A DNA stretch of 21,902 bases from positions 1-21,902 of the forward strand of contig JADJAH010000014.1 of the NCBI GenBank assembly GCA_016704345.1, given 5' to 3'. Within the stretch, counting starts at the first letter, position 1. Every line of letters begins with the position of its first letter. The notes beneath the pieces are model-generated. The model made no database searches. It saw nothing but the letters and a program-made list of their open reading frames with translations, and was not told where the DNA came from. The position numbers were made by a program, and so were the translations under genes. The DNA comes from Ignavibacteria bacterium (GTDB lineage Bacteria > Bacteroidota > Ignavibacteria > Tepidaquicellales > Tepidaquicellaceae). Shown here piece by piece: positions 1-7,862 of the stretch.

Positions 1-1665
1 TTTGTAAATGCTAACAAAAAGACTGAAAACTCCGGCTTCGAATATGAGAACAAAAATTTCCTCCCCTGAAAGCCAAAAGAGAAATCGGAGAGCTTTACTG
101 GATATAGGTTTCTTGCAAAACTGCAGTTAAGGAAGAGGATGATGAAATTCGGATGATCATCGACAAGATTACTGAAATTGTTAGTGAGGAAAATATCAGA
201 CCGTTGAGTTTGAAAGTGATGGCAAAGTCAAAACAAGAAGAAGGGTTAGTTACTCAGATATTGCAGTGCTTTCACGTACAAGAGACTTTTGCATCAAGTT
301 GCAGAAGGATGCGGCAAAGCGCGGAGTGCCAATTACTTATGATGGGGCTTTGAAATATTCTCGCATCGAAGCAGGGAATACTTGCGCTTGCCTGGTTGAA
401 GCTAATGCTCAATCCGCATGACAAGTCTGCGGCTGTTACCATTCTCGAGAATGAAGGTTACAATTACGCGCAGTTACGGACAATAATTCCACGGCGAGAT
501 GACGATCTTTGACCATACCAGTTGTAATCAGTGAATTCCTGTCAGAACTTCTCCAAGAGAAGGGACAATCTTCTTTATGCTCTCGAGAAGATAAACGGTA
601 AATACGGATTCAGAGACGAATTCAGTAAAGCTAAATGGAAGCTGTTTCAGGATGGATGGATGCAGGAATAATTTTTTTGGGTGAAACCGTTCGGCTCATT
701 GAGGCATCGATAAAGGATTACTTTTGAAATTGAGTTAGCAAGTCTACTGATTCAGTGACATGCCGCACAATTCACAGTGCAAAGGGTTTGGAATATCCTG
801 TAGTTATTCTCGGAAATCTGAACAGAAGTACTTCCTCGAGCAGGGGAGATCCCAATGTCATCACGTTCAATGATGTAGGAGGTTTGAGAATGAAGAAACA
901 ATTTGCTGAGGTCAACGGATACAGCGGACTGTTTGAAAACTGAGGACAAAGTTTGTTAATGCAATGTCGAAGGAAGAATCATATAGCGAAAGCAGAAGAC
1001 TTCTATATGTTGCTCTTACCAGGGCAAAGCAATATCTATATTTGACTTCATACAATCCTTCGCTATTTTTTTTACCGAGTTTGCAGACAAGACAAGCTCG
1101 AAGATCACGATTGACTATAGATACAAATCTAACCTCTGAATACAAACCGTATCTTCTATAAAGTCTGTAAAAATCAAAAAGCGCCAACTCCTGTTAGTGT
1201 TACTTCCGAATCTGTTTCTGTAAAGAGTTATGTGAAGAGATATCTTGAACCGGACGAGTCAACAAACTCTCTTGTAATTCTTTGTATGGAATGGAATATG
1301 GAACTGACATCCATCTTGCAGCATACAGGCATGCAATGGGAATAGCATTCAAGAGCAAATCAAAGGGTGAAGAGAAAGTTAAGATGTTCATTGACGGATT
1401 GAAAGCAGAGAAGCTTGAAGCTGAAGTTGACTTTTCACTTCCGAAAGATGGCAAATTGCTTAGAGGTGCTATTGATCTTCTTGCTCATTACAAAGACAGG
1501 ATCCTTGTTGTAGATTACAAGACAGACAAGGATAAAACACGTCATGAATCTTATGTAGAACAAGTGAGTATCTACATAGATGCAGTAAGAAACTTGTATA
1601 GTGACAAGCAAGTAAGCGGTGTGATATATTATGTTGGACTGGACGAACAAATATATTTGGGATGA
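1..1665 (+). CDS. UvrD/AddA-like helicase with C-terminal PD-(D/E)XK nuclease, 5'-truncated and frameshifted
   Basis: This is the C-terminal part of an ATP-dependent helicase-nuclease of the AddA/RecB type, which processes DNA ends for recombinational repair in the cytoplasm. The N-terminus lies outside the window. Joining frames gives a helicase core segment (SYSDIAVLSRTR near 260-300, GVPITYDGA near 330-350), helicase motif V (TIHSAKGLEYPVVIL, about 764-810) and motif VI (SRRLLYVALTRAKQYLYLT, about 985-1045). The nuclease domain (1282-1665) has an upstream GTDIH histidine, the acidic LLRGAIDLL motif (Asp near 1474), DYKT at 1513-1524 and the following QVSIYIDAV helix. Its end at IYYVGLDEQIYLG looks like a natural C-terminus. 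At least six indels interrupt the frame, so no intact product can be read. An AddB partner is not visible; it could lie to the left. Identification of the two domains is firm; the exact subfamily name is not. Confidence 0.8.
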
Positions 1666-1725
1666 AAGCCTGCAAGTACAAATTTATTGAGAGCTTTACT
1701 TTACTTTTTAGTGAAACCATCCCAT

Positions 1726-1953
1726 CCTGTCATTCCTGCCTGCCGTCAGGCCATCAAGATTCATATTGCATTCTGGCAGGCAGGCGTGTTTCTGGCAGGA
1801 ATCCACACAAAAATTGACTTTTGGAATAGATTCCCGACAGAAACACTCCTGTCCGCAGTCAGCAATTTAAGTACACTCTCTTCAGGCCTGCCTGCCCACT
1901 TGCCATTGAAGTGTGGAATGCATTCCCGGCAGGCAGGCGGGCGGGACGACAGG
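1726..1953. repeat. CAGGCAGG-rich inverted-repeat element (MITE/REP-like)
   Basis: An intergenic stretch of about 228 bp has related ends in opposite orientation. The left end reads CCTGTCATTCCTGCCTGCCG (1726-1745). The right end (1927-1953), read on the minus strand, starts CCTGTCGTCCCGCC and ends CCTGCCTGCCG. Further CAGGCAGG or CCTGCCTG copies sit at 1774-1785 and 1881-1896. An imperfect inner pair is AATCCACAC (near 1799) and GTGTGGAAT (near 1911). Dispersed repeats of this flavour are common between genes in Bacteroidota-like and candidate-phylum genomes. An open frame at 1687-1959 that spells PACRQA-type peptides is a by-product of the repeat and not a gene. No transposase is present. 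Confidence 0.6.
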
Positions 1954-2203
1954 TTTTGAGACAACCTCATACAGCATGGATGACACATCAGGAGAGACAA
2001 TTGTAAGAACAAGAGAATCTTAGAAAGGGGGCAAGTAATCTTAGTTAACCCCCATTTTAGTGAAATCGCTAACAAGTGAACACTGAATTTCAGCAATTCT
2101 ATCAAATTTGTATACAATTTTTTAATTAAATTATCTTCTCCATTTCTTTTTACTTTTTAATTGCTATGTTGCAGCATCCATTAATTAACGCCGGAGCCGC
2201 AAA
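1954..2203. other. AT-rich intergenic spacer before the metallophosphoesterase
   Basis: No gene is supported here. The stretch becomes strongly AT-rich from about 2095 and probably holds the promoter of the secreted phosphoesterase. No specific -33/-7 Bacteroidota promoter pair could be fixed with confidence. Confidence 0.3.
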
Positions 2204-3739
2204 CTGAAAAGACTGATCTTTTGCTTTTTCATATTCACTTTGTTAAACCCCATAATAAACATAACAAATGCACAGATACAAAAATTTGCCGTAATAGGAG
2301 ACTATGGCACAAACAATAAATGCAATACAAATGAACTCGCCGTTGCTAATCTTGTAAACGGCTGGGATCCCGCATTCATAATTACTGTCGGAGATAATAT
2401 TTATTTGGCAGAACAACATTTCTCAAAACAGCTGCACACCTGAGCACGTCAATGATTACGATTCAGTGGTAAAGAAATACTACGGAGATTATTACACTAA
2501 AAATATCAACACAAACAGATTCTTTCCATGCATTGGTGATCATGACATTGCAGGTGAAATTGATATTGATCCGCGTCCCGGATTTTATCTTGCCTATTAC
2601 AAAGAATACTTTTCTCTTCCAAACAATGAGCGCTACTACACATTTCTTATGGGTAACATAAGGTTCATTTGTTTAAATAATGATTTTGGCGGAATTAGCA
2701 CTTGGACCGGGAGGGTATACAGATACAACTGTCTGGGAGCCGGACGGAATAGATTCATCATCTGTACAAGCACATTGGGCAAATCAATTCTCGATACTTC
2801 AACCGCAAAATGGCATGTGATTTATCAACACAAGCCCGTTACTTCTCATACATTGCAACTTCACTCGATATATTCAAGAAAGTGAGATGGCCCTTTAAGA
2901 GATGGGGCGCCGATATAGTTTTAACAGGCGATTTCCATTGGTATGAAAGAGTGAGAAGAGGAAATATGACTTACATAACCAACGGGCTGGGCGGCGGAAA
3001 ATTTGACCCTTTGTTTGATGATACGCTGACAAACTTCGTCTACATTCTGAAAGCAAAATTCTTTATAACGACGCGCTTGGAGCGCAGTTGGTAGAGGAAT
3101 ATAAAGACAGTCTTGTGTTCAAATTCATTACTGTTAATAACCAACTGAAAGACAGATACGTACTTCTTCAGATGAAAACAATTAGAGTGAAATCACTAAT
3201 TGAAGGAAGCTACAAACCTGCAATAGGCAAAATGGTGCCTGATACTGTGAGTGTATATCTTCGCCGTTCCAATTCTCCGTTTACAATTATTGATTCTGCT
3301 AAAGCATTGACCGATTCATTGGGCTATGGACTTTACAATTTTAGCAGGGCAAAGTACGATTCGTTGTATTACCTGACAGTTTCTCACAGAAACTCAATTG
3401 AAACCTGGAGCAAATTTTCAATGCCGTTTGATGATGACCTGCAGTACGATTTTACAACCGATTCGGCAAAGGCATTTTGGAAATAATATGACTAAAAAGG
3501 AAAACATGTGGTGTATCTATAGCGGAGATACAATGAAAGACGGTGTAATTGACGGCACGGATCTAGGCCAGGCAAACAATGATGCATCTAATTACTTTAC
3601 GGGCTATGTGCGTTCAGATGTTAACGGAGACAGGATAGTTGATGATTAGGATGTTATGATCATCAGCAACAATGTATTCAAGTATGTTACTACAATGAAG
3701 CCGTCTTCATTCACAGGCGGAATATTGATTAATCCGTGA
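2204..3739 (+). CDS. Secreted calcineurin-like metallophosphoesterase with dockerin-like C-terminus, frameshifted
   Basis: An exported phosphoesterase of the purple-acid-phosphatase-like group, expected to hydrolyse phosphate esters outside the cytoplasm. A signal peptide (KRLIFCFFIFTLL...TNA) follows a CTG at 2204 that stands where ATG would be expected; no ATG occurs after the preceding in-frame stop. Metal-site blocks appear in order: GDYG (2297-2308), VGDNIY (near 2387), GDHD (2535-2546, usually GNHD), YQHKP (near 2825), and GADIVLTGDFHWYER (near 2906-2950, usually GHxH). After YNDALGAQLVEEYKDSL (near 3065-3110) comes a beta-rich linker, then SGDTMKDGVIDGTDLG and DVNGDRIVDD, two Ca-binding loops like dockerin. 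Frame breaks lie near 2440, 2880, 3065 and 3475 (one extra T in ATTTTGG). A TAG at 3647-3649 cuts the second Ca loop, after which the frame continues to TGA at 3737. Two metal-ligand positions are altered, so activity is uncertain. Confidence 0.75.
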
Positions 3740-4291
3740 TATCGACATGGGCTCAGCATAGATGCAAAAATTATTCAGCACAACTGTTGAATTCTCTTAG
3801 GAGGATATAGCATAAAGTTGAGTTAAGTTTCAAGGTATACGAAGTGTCAAAAGATATTCCGCAAGAGTTCATTCAAAGATGCCAGTAAATGAGAAAGTCT
3901 CCACAAGTTGTGGAGACTTTCAATTTTTATAATCATACCTCCGCTTCAAAATATTCTTTAAAGCCAGAAAGTACCCGATCGTTCACAATAGCCCGAGGAT
4001 GTAAAAGGAACTCTTTTTGTTCCAAGTGCCCCCCTGCATGAATTTTAAATCAACCATAGCATCCGAATAATGATGAGGAAGTGAATGCGGAATGCATCCT
4101 CTTTCTTGTTAGTCTGCCGAAGCGAAATGGGGTTTCACCCCAATGTTGGGTTTTCATTTGTTAGGATTTTGTTAGAATCCGGGATAAGTTTGTTTATCAA
4201 AAAGTTTAAGAATTCAGATCCATAAAAAGACTAAAGTCATAGAGTTATTATGCAATTCAACTAACTTATTCAAAAACCTAAAAACCGTGAG
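3740..4291. other. Intergenic region containing a terminator; no gene seen
   Basis: Apart from the hairpin terminator listed separately, I see no convincing coding potential on either strand. A weak hairpin, GGGGTTTCACCCC near 4129-4141, lies between the genes. The stretch before 4292 is AT-rich and presumably holds the promoter of the T9SS-exported protein. Confidence 0.4.
3893..3927 (+). terminator. Rho-independent-type terminator after the metallophosphoesterase
   Basis: A perfect hairpin pairs GAAAGTCTCCAC with GTGGAGACTTTC around the loop AAGTT and is followed by AATTTTT. It lies about 150 bp after the phosphoesterase stop. The hairpin is symmetric, but the T-run is on the plus-strand side. 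Confidence 0.75.
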
Positions 4292-5553
4292 ATGAAAAAA
4301 ACTTACATGTTACTTGCAGCATTGTTCGTTTCAGGAATGTTCCTTGGATTTTCAAACAGTGATAATCCAAAGAAAACACCCTTTAACTATTCAGGTCCAC
4401 CGCTTGAAACTCAGGTAACAAAAAGCAACAACAACTACAGTACCGGCGATGCAATTTATTTCTCTGACAATTTTGACGGAGCGAACGACACTACTGCATT
4501 AAAGCAAGAGGTTATTTGATTTATTACAGAGGCAGCGGGCCACAGGGAGTTGCGGCTACTTGGTTCCAGGGAAATTCGACGGTGTTTAATGCATTTAATG
4601 GACCGAGTACAGGATATGTTGCAGCAAATTATCAGGTTGTAACCGGAACCAATAATATCGACAGTTGGCTTGTTTTGACTGATCTTGATGTAGTTGCAGG
4701 TGACATTATCAGATTCAGATGCAGGGGTCCACTTGGAAGTACATTCCCGGACTCTGTGAGAGTAATGTATAATGATCAGGGCGGTACAACTCCGGAGAGT
4801 ACAGGCTGGGTGGAACTTGGAAGATTTAAGGCATCCGTAGATGGAACATGGGAGCTTAAATCATTTGTAGCCCCTACGCAAGGTTTCAGCGCGAGATTTG
4901 CAATCCGATACAATGTGGTTGACGGAGGGCCACTCGGTGCTAACAGCGACTTTATTGGAATAGATGCTCTTGAAGTAGATGGTGATGGAGTGTTGCCTGT
5001 TGAATTGTCAAGTTTTGTTTCAGTGATCTCAGGTAATGATGTAACTTTGAACTGGTCAACTTCTTCAGAGTTGAATAATTCAGGATTTGAAATCGAAAGA
5101 AGCACAAACAATCAGTGGATGAAAGTTGGATTTGTGGCAGGCAACGGAACTACCTCTTCTGCAAACAGCTATACTTTCACAGACAGGAATGTTAATTCAG
5201 GCAACTATAATTACAGACTCAAACAAGTTGACTTCAATGGTAATTTTGAATATTTCAACTTGAATAGCGAAGTGATAATCGGTGTTCCTTCAAAATTCGA
5301 ATTGTCACAGAATTATCCAAATCCATTTAACCCTTCAACCAGGATTAATTATCAACTGCCAAATGACGGTAATGTTAAAATTTCTGTTTTTGACAATTCC
5401 GGTAAAGAAGTTATGACATTGGCAAATGGATTCAAGACTGCAGGTTATTATTCAGTAGACATGAACGCTTCAGCACTTTCGAGCGGAGTTTACTTCTATC
5501 ATTTAACTGCAGGTGATTTTAGCGCGGTAAAGAAAATGCTCCTCGTAAAATAA
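4292..5553 (+). CDS. T9SS type A sorting-domain protein with adhesin-like (choice-of-anchor J-type) domain, one frameshift
   Basis: A secreted or surface-anchored protein of about 420 aa. The ATG at 4292 opens a signal peptide (MKKTYMLLAALFVSGMFLGF). The domain that follows (YFSDNFDGANDTT ... GYLIYYRGSGPQGVAATW ... NIDSWLVLTDLDV ... SDFIGIDALEV) has the layout of cleaved-adhesin / choice-of-anchor J beta-sandwiches. Next comes a fibronectin-like segment starting LPVELSSFVS (near 4993) with ELNNSGFEIERS. The last 85 or so residues are a Por secretion-system sorting domain with QNYPNPFNPSTRINYQLP and a terminal GVYFYHL...KKMLLVK, cleaved during type IX export. One base is missing near 4503-4505 (TTAAAGCAAGAGG), so a gene caller would stop at TGA 4517-4519 and restart at TTG 4516; restoring one base gives ALKARGYLIYY. 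Strong terminator downstream. The cargo's function is unknown. Confidence 0.85.
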
Positions 5554-5576
5554 GTAATCAGAAGTAAGAAACTATT

Positions 5577-5628
5577 CCCCTCTGAAATGCTGTAACATCA
5601 AATAGCATTTCATGAGGGGATTTTTTTT
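5577..5628 (+). terminator. Rho-independent terminator of the T9SS protein gene
   Basis: CCCCTC and TGAAATGCT pair with AGCATTTCA and GAGGGG around a loop of about 12 nt, and the stem is followed by eight T residues (5621-5628). It sits 24 bp after the stop codon. Confidence 0.85.
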
Positions 5629-6290
5629 AGATCAACAAGCTAAGGTGTTACGCGATTTCACTTCCGAAGTTGAAATTGCGGATTATTTCATACGAAGTTC
5701 AATTGATCGTCTTGCTCAATTGGTATAAACACTTTTGTCAATTCACTTAAAAAGTTAACTACAGATCAATATTACTTGATTAGAAATCAACGAATCCCCA
5801 ATAATGTTTTTCGCAGAACAACGTTGGTGATGATTCTGAAAACGAAGTACTCAAGTTGAGAATTAGAATTGACATTTCCATCGAGGATGAATATGTTTTT
5901 TAACTCGATTGATCAACGCTGTAACTTTGCTAAATTAAGAGGAAGTCAAAAATGGAAGAACAGGAAAATACCCTTAGGTCCTTCAAAGTGATTCCCGGAT
6001 CTGGAAACAATCCTCCTCAGAAATGTCTCACGAAGAATAGTTATCTCGTCAAAAATTCTAATCATTTTACATAATGATGAATATCTTTACTGAACTAAAA
6101 TATTCCGCTTCACTGACAATTATGTTAATGTATGATATCGTGATTGAGTGATTTATTTGCATTTTTGCCAAACTTTGTTTGCATTAGCGATACAAACAAA
6201 ATTAGCAGGCTACCGGAGCTTGTTCCGAATAGCGGATATTAGTGATCAATACGTACTCAACTTTTTGCCAAACAGTTAAATAATTTTTCT
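5629..6290. other. Long AT-rich intergenic region upstream of the A-B-C operon
   Basis: No firm gene is present. A 40-codon frame at 5952-6074 starts ATGGAAGAACAGG and is preceded by AGAGGAAG (5938-5945), which could act as a ribosome site. It matches nothing I know and may be chance. The 200 bp before 6291 are AT-rich and contain TTTG-containing stretches (for example near 6155 and 6175) that could be Bacteroidota-type promoter elements, but I cannot fix one. The start of gene A at 6291 has an A/T-rich leader and no Shine-Dalgarno sequence. Confidence 0.35.
5651..5680. repeat. Imperfect inverted repeat (hairpin)
   Basis: CGCGATTTCA and TGAAATTGCG form a 10-bp stem with one G-T pair, around an inner ACTTCCGAAGT palindrome. 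No T-run follows, so it is not an obvious terminator. It lies just beyond the terminator of the upstream gene. Confidence 0.4.
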
Positions 6291-7862
6291 ATGAAGAAAG
6301 AAAAAGTATTGGATTTGCTTGCTTCGCTTACCGGTCGATTGCATGCTTTCAATGAAGACGAAGAAAAGAGAATCAGCGAATTGCAGGAGGCTGTTGCAAG
6401 TGCTATTGAGCAACAAGACCCTACCGGAATACGAAGCCGTGAATTTCAGTTTGAAAAAAGCGAGTTAAAAAGATCGGATGAAGATGCTTCTGCACGTTTT
6501 AACAAGTTGTCTGAATTGTTGCAAGCGACAAGAATTCGAAAGGACTTTCCTGAAAGCCATGTTTTTGTCCGCAACGTCCCAATACGAACTACACAGATTC
6601 CCGGCAGTGTAACTGCATCAGGAGCAGGTGCAAGAGTGAATACTTTTGGACCTTTCATGGACATTCAGGGCATCCCTCACTGGTTCGATTTTGTAAGAGT
6701 AAGAAAACTTATCGCACTTTACATTCAGGGGCATTCGCTGCCGGCCATCTTGTTTGATTCCACTTTTACGCAATCAAGATTCCAGTTGATAAACGGTAAG
6801 CCTGTTGAACTTAGAAGAAACTTTAACATAGATCCGGATTCTGTCTGGATACAAACCAGACTTTTCGAAAACAATGCACCCGCAGATCAATATTGTGGAT
6901 TGCGCGTGAAAGGGGGAACCATTACTCTGGATTCGGATCCTTTTATGGAATCAAACCGGTTTACGATTTCATCAACCTGCAATGTCATCTGCGACCCAAA
7001 GCTGGAACAGAACATCGTGTTTGAAAGCGATCCGACTAGTCCATTTGGCAAAGATGCACGTCTTGCAAAATATGAATTGCCTGATTCATTTAAATTCAGT
7101 TTTAAGAATAATACAAAAGAGATAATATCTGTCGGAGATGCACGATGGAAAGTATACGGTCAGGACAGTAATTTCAGATATACAGGGAATCAAACTTGCA
7201 CATATAATTCATTTGTTAGCAGGCTTGCTATACAAATGGAATGTAATAATCCCACCTTCAATATTCTAAATTGTGAGTCTCCATTTTTCCAATTCAGTGG
7301 TTCGGCGAAAATAGTTCAAAGCTGGTGGGCTTTGCCGGTTGCCAAAATTGATATTGCCAATCCATTGGAAGCAGATGGCAATGGTGCATTGATCGTTGAA
7401 TGTGATGAAGGTTTGGATGTACAATGGACCAACCTCAAGAATAAAACCGTCGTTTTAACAAATCCATTTGTGTTAGGTGAACCAGGCCGCATCGGTATCA
7501 CTGATCTGAAAAGCAAAGGCAATGGGGCAGTGCAGGAGTTTGCCGGCTGGCAAGATGAACAAAACATTCATGGTACATCTTTGGAATGCAGATTTAAGAA
7601 TGATGCGGTCTTAATATTCAATAACATTGCCAAAGGTGATGAAGTAGTTTTCACTGTTGCTGATATGGATGTGAGAACTGACAGACCCTTAAAAGTAAAT
7701 GGTGAGGCAGTGGCTGTAAAAACCAAAAACACAGCTTTGACTCTTGCAGTCAGTAAGCAAAAGAATCTGGTAATTGCGGTAGATGAAAATATTCTTTGGG
7801 ACAATAAACTACCTGCGGATAAGATCCCAAAAAATAAAACCATATTCATTAGCTCTGCATAA
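6291..7862 (+). CDS. Gene A, N-terminal part: large conserved-looking protein of unknown function
   Basis: This open frame of 523 codons starts at ATG 6291 and is most likely the first third of one protein of about 1764 aa ending at 11586. No signal peptide or membrane helix is visible, so it should be cytoplasmic. Residues 1-85 are charged and helical (KEKVLDLLASLTGRLHAFNEDEEKR), possibly a short coiled coil. From about residue 90 the protein is beta-rich with many aromatic residues (GIPHWFDFVRVRKLIALYIQ, SWWALPVAKIDIANPLEADG). An ALIVECDEGLDV segment at about 7386-7420 is echoed by LVLIAECDEKLK just after the frame break. The stop TAA (7860-7862) lies 26 bases after an A6 tract (7829-7834). 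Removing one A fuses it to the next frame (KIPKIKPYSLALHNALFTVTPP). I know no name or function for it. Confidence 0.75.
   Translation: MKKEKVLDLLASLTGRLHAFNEDEEKRISELQEAVASAIEQQDPTGIRSREFQFEKSELKRSDEDASARFNKLSELLQATRIRKDFPESHVFVRNVPIRTTQIPGSVTASGAGARVNTFGPFMDIQGIPHWFDFVRVRKLIALYIQGHSLPAILFDSTFTQSRFQLINGKPVELRRNFNIDPDSVWIQTRLFENNAPADQYCGLRVKGGTITLDSDPFMESNRFTISSTCNVICDPKLEQNIVFESDPTSPFGKDARLAKYELPDSFKFSFKNNTKEIISVGDARWKVYGQDSNFRYTGNQTCTYNSFVSRLAIQMECNNPTFNILNCESPFFQFSGSAKIVQSWWALPVAKIDIANPLEADGNGALIVECDEGLDVQWTNLKNKTVVLTNPFVLGEPGRIGITDLKSKGNGAVQEFAGWQDEQNIHGTSLECRFKNDAVLIFNNIAKGDEVVFTVADMDVRTDRPLKVNGEAVAVKTKNTALTLAVSKQKNLVIAVDENILWDNKLPADKIPKNKTIFISSA

Noticed and set aside
1687..1959. 90-codon plus-strand open frame
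   Set aside because: It is the translation of the CAGGCAGG repeat element; its PACRQA/AGGRD peptides reflect the repeat, not a protein family.
7826..7832. CCCAAAA, a possible -1 slippery heptamer in the correct codon phase at the end of gene A's first frame
   Set aside because: The downstream coding frame is reached by skipping one base, not by a -1 shift, and similar homopolymer indels occur throughout the window, so programmed -1 frameshifting does not explain the split.
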